In this document: in pieces, positions 27,881 to 36,473 of the stretch
Position numbering within the stretch: position 1 is the stretch's first letter
How the letters are laid out: each line of letters starts with the position of its first letter
Assembly: GCF_018883605.1 (NCBI RefSeq)
Contig: NZ_JAHLEM010000017.1
Span: 31,411-95,410, forward strand
Origin: Streptomyces niphimycinicus
GTDB taxonomy: Bacteria; Actinomycetota; Actinomycetes; Streptomycetales; Streptomycetaceae
DNA length: 64,000 nucleotides
Direction of reading: 5' to 3'
Program-made: the position numbers and the translations under genes
Notes under the pieces: model-generated
Database searches by the model: none
What the model was told of the DNA's origin: nothing
Seen by the model: only the letters and a program-made list of their open reading frames with translations

Positions 27881-30319
27881 ATGGCGGGGCCTCTCACCCC
27901 TCATCAGCTTGACCTCACCCCAACCCTGGCCGCCGCAGAGCTGACCGACGACAACCGTGTGATCGTGCTGGTGATCGCCGCCGTCGCGATCGCGGCGCTC
28001 GCGGTCGCGGTGGTGCTGGTACGACAAGTCCTCGCGGCGGGCGAGGGCACGGACAGTATGAAGAAGATCGCCGAGGCCGTTCAGGAAGGCGCCAATGCCT
28101 ATCTGGCCCGGCAGTTGCGCACTCTCGGCGGATTCGCCGTGGTGGTGTTCTTCCTGCTCATGCTGTTGCCGGCGGACGACTGGTCGCAGCGCATCGGGCG
28201 TTCGGTGTTCTTTCTGATCGGTGCGGCATTCTCGGCCGCCACCGGCTATATCGGGATGTGGCTCGCGGTGCGCAGCAATGTGCGCGTCGCAGCCGCCGCC
28301 CGTGAGGCCACGCCCGAGCCCCCCACCACACCCGTCAATGGCGATTCGGCCGCTTCCGCACCCGGTAAGCCGAGCGTGGATCTCACGACCGTCTCGCACA
28401 AGGCGATGAAGATCGCTTTCCGTACCGGCGGTGTGGTGGGCATGTTCACCGTGGGCCTCGGACTGCTGGGCGCCTCCTGCGTGGTGCTGGTCTACGCGGC
28501 CGACGCACCCAAGGTGCTGGAGGGCTTCGGGCTCGGCGCCGCGCTGATCGCGATGTTCATGAGGGTCGGCGGTGGCATCTTCACCAAGGCCGCCGACGTC
28601 GGTGCCGACCTCGTCGGCAAGGTCGAGAAGGGCATCCCGGAGGACGACCCGCGCAACGCCGCCACCATCGCGGACAACGTTGGCGACAACGTCGGCGACT
28701 GCGCGGGTATGGCCGCCGACCTCTTCGAGTCGTACGCCGTCACCCTGGTCGCCGCGCTGATCCTCGGCAAGGCGGCCTTCGGCGACTCCGGGCTGGCCTT
28801 CCCGCTGCTCGTTCCGGCCATCGGCGTGGTCACCGCCATGATCGGGATCTTCGCCGTGGCTCCGCGCCGCGCCGACCGCAGCGGAATGAGCGCCATCAAC
28901 CGCGGCTTCTTCATCTCGGCCGTGATCTCGATGGCGCTGGTGGCGATCGCGGTCTTCACCTATCTGCCGTCCAGCTACGCGGATCTCGACGGCGTCACCA
29001 GCCGCGAGATCCTCGGCCACAGCGGTGACCCGCGGGTCCTCGCGCTCGTCGCCGTCGCCATCGGCATCGTGCTGGCCGCGCTCATCCAGCAGCTCACGGG
29101 CTACTTCACCGAGACCACCCGGCGTCCCGTGCGGGATGTCGGCAAGACCTCGCTGACCGGCCCGGCCACGGTGGTGCTCTCCGGCATTTCGCTCGGTCTG
29201 GAGTCGGCCGTCTACTCGGCGGTGCTGATCGGGCTGAGTGTCTACGGCGCCTTCCTGCTCGGCGGCACCTCGATCATGCTGGCGCTGTTCGCCGTCGCGC
29301 TCGCCGGCACCGGCCTGCTCACCACGGTCGGTGTGATCGTCGCCATGGACACCTTCGGTCCGGTCTCGGACAACGCCCAGGGCATCGCCGAGATGTCCGG
29401 CGATGTCGAGGGCGCGGGCGCGCAGGTGCTCACCGACCTCGACGCGGTCGGCAACACCACCAAGGCGATCACCAAGGGCATCGCGATCGCGACGGCGGTG
29501 CTCGCCGCGGCCGCGCTCTTCGGCTCGTACCGCGACGCCATCGCGGAGGCCGTGAACCAAGTGCACACCTCGGTGGCCGGGGAGATGAATCTGAACCTGG
29601 ACATCTCGCAGCCCAACAACCTCGTGGGCCTCGTCCTCGGCGCCGCCGTCGTCTTCCTCTTCTCCGGGCTGGCGATCAACGCGGTGTCGCGGTCGGCCGG
29701 AGCGGTGGTCTTCGAGGTGCGGCGGCAGTTCCGCGAGAAGCCCGGGATCATGAACTACAGCGAGAAGCCCGAGTACGGCCGGGTCGTCGACATCTGCACC
29801 AAGGACGCGCTGCGCGAGCTGGCCACACCGGGTCTGCTCGCGGTCCTTGCGCCGATCGCCGTCGGCTTCACCTTCGGGGTCGGCGCGCTCGGCTCGTTCC
29901 TGGCGGGCGCGATCGGCACCGGCACGCTGATGGCCGTCTTCCTCGCCAACTCCGGCGGTGCCTGGGACAACGCCAAGAAGCTGGTCGAGGACGGTCATCA
30001 CGGCGGTAAGGGGAGCGAGGCGCATGCCGCGACGGTGATCGGCGACACGGTCGGCGATCCCTTCAAGGACACCGCGGGCCCCGCGATCAACCCGCTGCTG
30101 AAGGTGATGAACCTGGTGGCGCTGCTGATCGCGCCCGCGGTGGTGAAGTTCTCCTACGGGGACAACGCCAGCCCTGGGCTGCGTGCGGTCGTCGCCGGGC
30201 TCGCGGTCGTGATCATCGTGGCCGCGGTCTACGTCTCCAAGCGGCGCGGAATCGTCGTAGGTGACGAAGACAACTCCGGGCGCGTGGCGAAGTCAGCCGA
30301 CGCGGCGGTGGTGTCCTAA
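27881..30319 (+). CDS. hppA: membrane-bound proton-translocating pyrophosphatase
   Basis: An 812-residue H+-PPase with about 16 membrane helices that couples pyrophosphate hydrolysis to proton pumping. The signature DVGADLVGKVEKGIPEDDPRN, followed by NVGDNVGDCAGM, holds the Mg-PPi-binding Asp residues; the second cluster GDTVGDPFKDTAGPA is near the C-terminus. AKSADA-type tail present. GNTTKAI (Lys) or ANTxA variants separate K+-independent from K+-dependent types; here GNTTKAITKG suggests the K+-independent class. AGGAGG lies 5-6 nt before the ATG. Full length and in the same position as in S. coelicolor. Confidence 0.96.
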   Translation: MAGPLTPHQLDLTPTLAAAELTDDNRVIVLVIAAVAIAALAVAVVLVRQVLAAGEGTDSMKKIAEAVQEGANAYLARQLRTLGGFAVVVFFLLMLLPADDWSQRIGRSVFFLIGAAFSAATGYIGMWLAVRSNVRVAAAAREATPEPPTTPVNGDSAASAPGKPSVDLTTVSHKAMKIAFRTGGVVGMFTVGLGLLGASCVVLVYAADAPKVLEGFGLGAALIAMFMRVGGGIFTKAADVGADLVGKVEKGIPEDDPRNAATIADNVGDNVGDCAGMAADLFESYAVTLVAALILGKAAFGDSGLAFPLLVPAIGVVTAMIGIFAVAPRRADRSGMSAINRGFFISAVISMALVAIAVFTYLPSSYADLDGVTSREILGHSGDPRVLALVAVAIGIVLAALIQQLTGYFTETTRRPVRDVGKTSLTGPATVVLSGISLGLESAVYSAVLIGLSVYGAFLLGGTSIMLALFAVALAGTGLLTTVGVIVAMDTFGPVSDNAQGIAEMSGDVEGAGAQVLTDLDAVGNTTKAITKGIAIATAVLAAAALFGSYRDAIAEAVNQVHTSVAGEMNLNLDISQPNNLVGLVLGAAVVFLFSGLAINAVSRSAGAVVFEVRRQFREKPGIMNYSEKPEYGRVVDICTKDALRELATPGLLAVLAPIAVGFTFGVGALGSFLAGAIGTGTLMAVFLANSGGAWDNAKKLVEDGHHGGKGSEAHAATVIGDTVGDPFKDTAGPAINPLLKVMNLVALLIAPAVVKFSYGDNASPGLRAVVAGLAVVIIVAAVYVSKRRGIVVGDEDNSGRVAKSADAAVVS

Positions 30320-30333
30320 CCCCGGAAGGGACC

Positions 30334-30353
30334 AGGGGCCCGGGAAAGCCCCT
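30334..30353 (+). terminator. weak hairpin after hppA
   Basis: AGGGGC and GCCCCT form a 6-bp stem with an 8-nt loop, 14 bp after the hppA stop. It is short but suitably placed. Confidence 0.4.
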
Positions 30354-30557
30354 GCGACATGCGGGCGGGCGAGGTGCGACAGCACGTCGTCCGCCCGTGT
30401 CCCTGTCCGGGGCGTCCCGTCCGCTCGATGAGGCCATGTCCACAACGAGCGGGGTGCAAATAGCTCTAAAAGGATCCATACGGGGCGCTCGCCGGGTGGG
30501 CCTGGCCGGATGGACGTGTATGTTCCGGGGCCGAGAGCCATGGAAGGGACCAATCCG

Positions 30558-31133
30558 GTGAACAAGAAGCTTGTGGCTGCACTGTCCGGCGGTGCGGCAC
30601 TCGTACTGGCGCTGACCGGCTGCGGGGGCGGCGACGATGGGGACAAGAAGGTCAACGATTGGGCCAAGTCGGTCTGTGACGAGGTGCAGCCTCAGCTCAA
30701 GAAGATCCAGGGCGCCAACACCGCGATCCAGGGTGCGGCCGACGAGCAGGATTCCAAGAAGCTTCAGCAGACGGACGCCAAGGCGTTCCAGGAGATCTCC
30801 GAGTCCTACGGGGCACTCGCCAAGGCCGTGAACAAGGCGGGCCCCCCGCCCGTCGACAACGGCGACAAGACCCAGCAGCAGGCGGTCAAGGAGCTCAACG
30901 CCACCTCGGGGGCGTACACGAAGCTGAAGACGTCCGTCGACAAGTTGGACACCTCGGACAAGTCCAAGTTCGCCCAGGGACTCAAGGGCGTCGCCGACGA
31001 GCTCGACAAGCTCAGCAAGTCGGGTGACCAGGCCCTACAGAAGCTCCAGGAAGGAAAGGTCGGCTCGGCGATGGCCAAGCAGCCCGGCTGCCAGAAGCCG
31101 AAGACGAGCGGCGGCGCCACGACGCAGTCCTGA
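30558..31133 (+). CDS. small secreted lipoprotein, Lys/Gln-rich
   Basis: A 191-residue lipoprotein of unknown role. The GTG start gives VNKKLVAALSGGAALVLALTGCGGGDD, a standard signal peptide with lipobox LTGC; GGAAGGGA lies upstream. A longer frame from 30510 would bury the signal peptide and is rejected. The mature protein is helical and rich in Lys, Gln, Asp and Ala, with heptad-like spacing (KKLQQTDAKAFQEIS), and has two cysteines (VCDEV and PGCQK) that could pair. S. coelicolor has a homologue beside hppA. Confidence 0.85.
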   Translation: MNKKLVAALSGGAALVLALTGCGGGDDGDKKVNDWAKSVCDEVQPQLKKIQGANTAIQGAADEQDSKKLQQTDAKAFQEISESYGALAKAVNKAGPPPVDNGDKTQQQAVKELNATSGAYTKLKTSVDKLDTSDKSKFAQGLKGVADELDKLSKSGDQALQKLQEGKVGSAMAKQPGCQKPKTSGGATTQS

Positions 31134-31369
31134 CGGGCTGCCCAGGGCCGCACAGGACCGCCGCGAGCTGCCCTGGGGCCGCCGCCCGGGGCCGTACAGG
31201 GCCGCCCCGGGCTGTCCAGGGCCGCCCAGGTTCTGCCCCGGGGGGGCAACGCCGCCGCCTCGCGCCCCCCTTGTCGGCTCGTCAGCCAGGCCGACGCGGG
31301 CGATGTCGTCCCGATGCCGACCGGCGTCGCCCGCTGTCGGTCATTGCCCCGACAATGGGGGGCGTGAGT

Positions 31370-32938
31370 ATGCACCAGCCTCCGTTCCGCCTCCCCGTCG
31401 CCGACCCCGAGCGCACCGCCCGCCTTCGTGAGGCGCTGTCGGCCGCCTCCTTCACCGCCGATGGTCTGCTGGATCTGCTCGGCTCGTCCGCCTACGCGGC
31501 CCTGGCGCGCGGCGAGACCGTCCCGGCGCTGCGCGCCACCCGGGGCGAGAGCGGCCCGCTGGAGACCCTGGTGCGGCTCTTTCTGTTGCAGCGCCCCGTG
31601 GCGTACGGGCGGGCGGCCGCGGCCCTGCCGGCCGAGGACTGCCTCGCCGACGGCTGGCTGGTGCGCGAGGGCGACGAGGTGCGCGCGAGTGTGGATGTGC
31701 GGCCTTACGGCGGTCCCGAGGGCCAGGACTGGTGGATCGTCTCCGACCTGGGCTGCGCGGTCGGCGGCGCCGGAGGGATCGGCGGCCCGGGCGGCGCGCG
31801 CGACCGGGAGGACCGCTCCCGGCTCGTCCTCGGGGTCGGCGGCGCGTCCACCACGCTCGCCGGTCTCACCGTGCCCGCGCCCGTGGGCCGGGTCCTCGAC
31901 CTCGGCACCGGCTCCGGCATCCAGGCGCTGCACGCGGGCCGCCATGCCACCCGCGTCACCGCCACGGACCGCAATCCGCGCGCCCTGGCGATCGCCCGGC
32001 TGACCCTCGCCCTGTCCGGGGCGCCGGAGCCGGAGCTGCGGGAGGGGTCGCTGTTCGAGCCGGTCGGGGACGAGACGTACGACCTGATCGTCTCCAACCC
32101 GCCCTTTGTGATCTCTCCCCGCTCCCCGGAGGGCAGCGAGCTGGTCTACCGGGAGGGCGGGATGTCCGGGGACGACCTGTGCCGCACCCTCGTCCAGCAG
32201 TCCGCCGCGCACCTCGCCGACGGCGGCTGGTGTCAGTTGCTGGCGAACTGGCAGCACATCGAGGGGGAGGACTGGCGCGAGCGGGTGGCCTCCTGGGTCC
32301 CGTCCGGCTGTGACGCGTGGATCGTGCAGCGCGAGGTGCAGGACGTCAGCCAGTACACCGAGCTGTGGCTGCGCGACGCCGGTGAGCATCTGGCCGGCCC
32401 CGAGGCGTACGCGGCGCGCTACGAGGCGTGGCTGGACGAGTTCGAGGCGCGGAAGACCACGGCGGTCGGCTTCGGCTGGATCACCCTGCGCAAGTCCGGC
32501 GCCGACCGGCCCTCGGTGACCGTGGAGGAGTGGCCCCATCCGGTCGAGCAGCCGCTGGGGGGCGAGGTCATGGCCCACTTCGACCGGCAGGACTTCCTGC
32601 GCACGCATGACGACGCGGCGCTGCTGACCGCCCGCTTCCGGCTGGCGGACGAGGTGGTCCAGGAGCAGGTGGGCCCGCCCGGGGCCGAGGACCCCGAGCA
32701 TGTGGTGCTCAGGCAGTACCGGGGGATGCGGCGCGCGACGACGGTGGACACGGTCGGGGCGGGCTTCGCGGGTGTGTGCGACGGCACATTGAGCGCGGGC
32801 CGGATCCTGGACGCCATCGCCCAGTTGCTCGGGGAGGACCAGGTGGTGCTGCGGGACCGCACCCCGCAGTCCATCCGGCTCCTGATCGAGCAGGGTTTTC
32901 TGCGGCCGGTCGATGACGACGGCATAGCGGCGCGATAG
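31370..32938 (+). CDS. class I SAM-dependent methyltransferase, NPPF type
   Basis: A 522-residue protein. Residues of about 1-85 form an extra helical N-terminal domain. VLDLGTGSGIQALHAG near residue 185 is the SAM-binding motif I, and LIVSNPPFVISP is the NPPF/Y motif of amino-group methyltransferases such as HemK/PrmC and N6-adenine enzymes. The C-terminal 200 residues are a second conserved domain of unknown role. The true substrate (protein, RNA or DNA) cannot be read. The ATG at 31370 has a G-rich Shine-Dalgarno match at a proper distance; the GTG at 31364 and ATG at 31355 are alternatives. Confidence 0.82.
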   Translation: MHQPPFRLPVADPERTARLREALSAASFTADGLLDLLGSSAYAALARGETVPALRATRGESGPLETLVRLFLLQRPVAYGRAAAALPAEDCLADGWLVREGDEVRASVDVRPYGGPEGQDWWIVSDLGCAVGGAGGIGGPGGARDREDRSRLVLGVGGASTTLAGLTVPAPVGRVLDLGTGSGIQALHAGRHATRVTATDRNPRALAIARLTLALSGAPEPELREGSLFEPVGDETYDLIVSNPPFVISPRSPEGSELVYREGGMSGDDLCRTLVQQSAAHLADGGWCQLLANWQHIEGEDWRERVASWVPSGCDAWIVQREVQDVSQYTELWLRDAGEHLAGPEAYAARYEAWLDEFEARKTTAVGFGWITLRKSGADRPSVTVEEWPHPVEQPLGGEVMAHFDRQDFLRTHDDAALLTARFRLADEVVQEQVGPPGAEDPEHVVLRQYRGMRRATTVDTVGAGFAGVCDGTLSAGRILDAIAQLLGEDQVVLRDRTPQSIRLLIEQGFLRPVDDDGIAAR

Positions 32939-33123
32939 AGCGCACCGGGCGGGCGCTGGGGGGCGTGCGCCGGTGGTACAGCACCCGCCCCCGCGCCCCC
33001 GTATGGCAGAAAGCTGCCGCCGGGGCGCGGAACGGGCCGCCCGGGACCCGGGCCCTACGAGGAGACGCGCGCTGTTCACCCGGGGTTCGCGCGCACGCCT
33101 CCCGTGCGTGCCACGCTCCCGTC

Positions 33124-33321
33124 ATGGAGAGCGGACCTGCGATCTTCGCCGGAACGGCATTCGTGTTGTTCGGCGCCGCGCTGCTGCTGTGGACGGCGGC
33201 GCGCCTGAGGCTGCGCGCACCGGTGGCACATGGTGTGAGTCCTGTCGCTTCCGCGACGCTCTCCCTTCTCTTCGGCGTCGCCGCGCTCGGCGGCGGAATC
33301 TGGTGCCTCGGTTACGCCTGA
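33124..33321 (+). CDS. small two-helix membrane protein
   Basis: A 65-residue protein with two predicted membrane helices (IFAGTAFVLFGAALLLWTA and ATLSLLFGVAALGGGIWCLG) joined by a short basic loop. Function unknown. A small gene is found at the same place before topA in S. coelicolor. No strong ribosome site is seen, so the start is provisional. Confidence 0.6.
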   Translation: MESGPAIFAGTAFVLFGAALLLWTAARLRLRAPVAHGVSPVASATLSLLFGVAALGGGIWCLGYA

Positions 33322-33412
33322 CAGGGCCTTCCGCGCGGCCTCGTGCCGGTCCGGGCGGCAGACAGGTCGGTTGTCGGGTTACCGTTCGAGTGGCGTTGCG
33401 GGCTTTTTCCGT

Positions 33413-33418
33413 TTGACA
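33413..33418 (+). promoter_or_regulatory. candidate -35 element upstream of topA
   Basis: A perfect TTGACA lies 115 bp before the topA start. No good -10 sequence appears at 16-18 bp, so the promoter may be of a type whose activity depends on supercoiling, as reported for topA of S. coelicolor; this is inference. Confidence 0.3.
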
Positions 33419-33532
33419 CGGGGGCGGGATGTACCGTCACACTCCGCAGCGTCACCGTAGAGGGAGGCCGTGTGAGCGTTACCCACACGGCACTGCCCGT
33501 TCACCGAGCGTCGACCGGAGAGAAGAGCCAAG

Positions 33533-36370
33533 TTGTCCCCGACCACCAGCGAGACCGCACAGGGCGGCCGCCGACTCGTCATCGTCGAGTCGCCTGCCAA
33601 GGCGAAGACGATTAAGGGCTACCTCGGCCCGGGCTACGTGGTCGAGGCCAGCGTCGGGCACATCCGGGACCTGCCGAACGGTGCGGCCGAGGTCCCCGAC
33701 AAGTACACCGGCGAGGTCCGGCGGCTCGGCGTGGACGTCGAGCACGACTTCCAGCCCGTCTACGTGGTCAACTCCGACAAGAAGAGCCAGGTCAAGAAGC
33801 TCAAGGAGCTGCTCGCCGACTCCGACGAGCTCTTCCTGGCCACCGATGAGGACCGCGAGGGCGAGGCCATCGCCTGGCACCTCCAGGAGGTCCTCAAGCC
33901 CAAGGTCCCGGTGCGCCGGATGGTCTTCCACGAGATCACCAAGGACGCCATCCGGGCCGCCGTGGCCAACCCGCGCGAGCTGAACCAGCGCCTGGTCGAT
34001 GCCCAGGAGACCCGCCGCATCCTCGACCGCCTCTACGGCTACGAGGTCTCGCCGGTCCTGTGGAAGAAGGTCATGCGCGGCCTGTCCGCGGGCCGGGTCC
34101 AGTCCGTCGCCACCCGTCTCGTCGTCGAGCGCGAGCGCGAGCGCATCGCCTTCCGCTCCGCCGAGTACTGGGACCTCACCGGCACCTTCGCCACCGGCCG
34201 GGCCGGTGACGTCAGCGACCCCGGCACCTTTGGTGCCCGCCTTACGGCCGTCGACGGCCTCCGTGTCGCCCAGGGGCGCGATTTCACCTCGCTCGGGCAG
34301 CTCAAGGACAGCGTCAACGTCCTGCACCTGGACGAGGCCGGTGCCCGCTCCCTGGCCGCGGCCCTCGCCGACACCGCCTTCACGGTGCGCTCGGTCGAGT
34401 CCAAGCCCTACCGCCGCTCGCCGTACGCGCCGTTCCGTACGACCACCCTCCAGCAGGAGGCCAGCCGCAAGCTGGGCTTCGGGGCCAAGGCCACCATGCA
34501 GGTCGCGCAGAAGCTGTATGAGAACGGCTACATCACCTATATGCGTACGGACTCCACCGTTCTGTCGGACACGGCGGTGACGGCGGCCCGGGCGCAGGTC
34601 ACGCAGCTTTACGGCGCGGACTATCTGCCCGACAAGCCGCGCACCTACGCGGGCAAGGTCAAGAACGCCCAGGAGGCGCACGAGGCCATCCGCCCCTCGG
34701 GAGACCGTTTCCGCACCCCGGCGGAGACCGGCCTCACGGGCGACCAGTTCCGGCTCTACGAGCTGATCTGGAAGCGGACCGTCGCCTCCCAGATGAAGGA
34801 CGCGATCGGCAACTCGGTCACCGTCAAGATCGCCGGGCAGACGAGCGACGGCCGGGACGCCGAGTTCTCCGCCTCCGGTAAGACGATCACCTTCCACGGC
34901 TTCATGAAGGCATACGTGGAGGGCGCCGACGACCCGAACGCCGAGCTCGACGACCGCGAGCGCCGGCTGCCGCAGGTCACCGAGGGCGACCGGCTCTCCG
35001 CCGAGGAGATCACCGCCGACGGCCACGCGACCAAGCCCCCGGCCCGCTACACCGAGGCGTCGCTGGTCAAGGAGCTGGAAGAGCGCGAGATCGGCCGCCC
35101 CTCGACCTACGCCACGATCCTGGGCACCATCCTCGACCGCGGCTATGTCTTCAAGAAGGGCACCGCGCTCGTGCCCTCCTTCCTGAGCTTCGCCGTGGTC
35201 AACCTGCTGGAGAAGCACTTCGGCCGGCTGGTCGACTACGACTTCACCGCCAAGATGGAGGACGACCTCGACCGCATCGCGCGCGGCGAGGCCGAGGCCG
35301 TGCCGTGGCTGAAGCGCTTCTACTTCGGCGAGGGCGCGCAGGCCGGCGCCGCCGAGGCCGGGAACGGCGACGGCGACCACCTCGGCGGCCTCAAGGAGCT
35401 GGTCACCGACCTGGGCGCGATCGACGCCCGGGAGATCTCGTCCTTCCCCGTGGGCGACGGCATCGTGCTGCGCGTCGGCCGCTACGGACCGTACGTCGAG
35501 CGCCCGGCGGAGATCGAGGGCGGCACCGGCCGGCGCGCCGACGTCCCCGACGACATGCCGCCGGACGAGCTGACGGTGGCGTACGCGGAGGAGCTGCTCG
35601 CCAAGCCGAGCGGTGAGTTCGAGCTGGGCCCCGACCCCGACACCGGTCGCATGATCGTGGCCAAGGACGGCCGCTACGGCCCGTATGTCACCGAGGTGCT
35701 CCCCGAGGACACTCCCAAGAGCGGTAAGAACGCCGTCAAGCCGCGCACCGCCTCCCTCCTCAAGTCGATGTCCCTGGACACGGTGACCCTGGCGGACGCG
35801 CTCAAGCTGATGTCGCTGCCGCGTGTGGTCGGCGCCGACCCCGAGGGCGTGGAGATCACCGCGCAGAACGGCCGCTACGGCCCGTACCTGAAGAAGGGCA
35901 CGGACTCGCGCTCGCTGGAGAGCGAGGAGCAGCTCTTCACCATCACGCTCGAGCAGGCGCTGGCGATCTACGCCCAGCCCAAGCAGCGTGGCCGGGCCGC
36001 GGCCAAGCCGCCGCTGAAGGAGCTGGGCACCGACCCGGTCAGCGAGCGGCCCGTGGTGGTGAAGGACGGCCGCTTCGGTCCTTACGTCACGGACGGCGAG
36101 ACCAACGCGACGCTGCGCCGCGACGACGACGTGGAGACCATCACGCCCGAGCGCGGCTACGAGCTGCTCGCCGAGAAGCGCGCCAAGGGCCCGGCCAAGA
36201 AGACCGCCAAGAAGACGGCGGCGAAGAAGACCGCGGCCAAGAAGACGACGGCGACCAAGACGGCCGCCAAGAAGACCGCGGCGAAGAAGACGACCGCCAA
36301 GAAGACGACCGCGAAGACCGCCGCCAAGAAGACGGCAGCGGCCAAGAAGTCGTCGGCCAACGCCGAGTAG
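33533..36370 (+). CDS. topA: DNA topoisomerase I
   Basis: A 945-residue type IA topoisomerase that relaxes negative supercoils. The TOPRIM domain starts with VIVESPAKAKTIKGYLG (residues of about 16-32) and contains ATDEDREGEAIAWH. The catalytic Tyr is Y336 in YITYMRTDST. The actinobacterial C-terminal repeats (GRYGPYV motifs, four copies) are followed by a Lys/Ala/Thr tail from about residue 883 built of KKTAAKKT units, which in Streptomyces and mycobacteria adds processivity. The start is a rare TTG (LSPTTSETAQGG); no better start is seen in frame downstream before conserved sequence. Full length. Confidence 0.96.
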   Translation: MSPTTSETAQGGRRLVIVESPAKAKTIKGYLGPGYVVEASVGHIRDLPNGAAEVPDKYTGEVRRLGVDVEHDFQPVYVVNSDKKSQVKKLKELLADSDELFLATDEDREGEAIAWHLQEVLKPKVPVRRMVFHEITKDAIRAAVANPRELNQRLVDAQETRRILDRLYGYEVSPVLWKKVMRGLSAGRVQSVATRLVVERERERIAFRSAEYWDLTGTFATGRAGDVSDPGTFGARLTAVDGLRVAQGRDFTSLGQLKDSVNVLHLDEAGARSLAAALADTAFTVRSVESKPYRRSPYAPFRTTTLQQEASRKLGFGAKATMQVAQKLYENGYITYMRTDSTVLSDTAVTAARAQVTQLYGADYLPDKPRTYAGKVKNAQEAHEAIRPSGDRFRTPAETGLTGDQFRLYELIWKRTVASQMKDAIGNSVTVKIAGQTSDGRDAEFSASGKTITFHGFMKAYVEGADDPNAELDDRERRLPQVTEGDRLSAEEITADGHATKPPARYTEASLVKELEEREIGRPSTYATILGTILDRGYVFKKGTALVPSFLSFAVVNLLEKHFGRLVDYDFTAKMEDDLDRIARGEAEAVPWLKRFYFGEGAQAGAAEAGNGDGDHLGGLKELVTDLGAIDAREISSFPVGDGIVLRVGRYGPYVERPAEIEGGTGRRADVPDDMPPDELTVAYAEELLAKPSGEFELGPDPDTGRMIVAKDGRYGPYVTEVLPEDTPKSGKNAVKPRTASLLKSMSLDTVTLADALKLMSLPRVVGADPEGVEITAQNGRYGPYLKKGTDSRSLESEEQLFTITLEQALAIYAQPKQRGRAAAKPPLKELGTDPVSERPVVVKDGRFGPYVTDGETNATLRRDDDVETITPERGYELLAEKRAKGPAKKTAKKTAAKKTAAKKTTATKTAAKKTAAKKTTAKKTTAKTAAKKTAAAKKSSANAE

Positions 36371-36473
36371 GAAAGCGGAGCAAGGCGGAGCAATCCCCGC
36401 GCCATCCACGGCTCACCGCCCGTTTGTTCGGCCGGGGGGCCGTGGATTCATGTGATCCGGATAGGCTGGCGGG

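Noticed and set aside
33479..36409. A 976-residue open frame antisense to topA
   Set aside because: It mirrors the coding bias of topA; its protein is Leu/Gly/Arg-rich with no domain and topA is certain.
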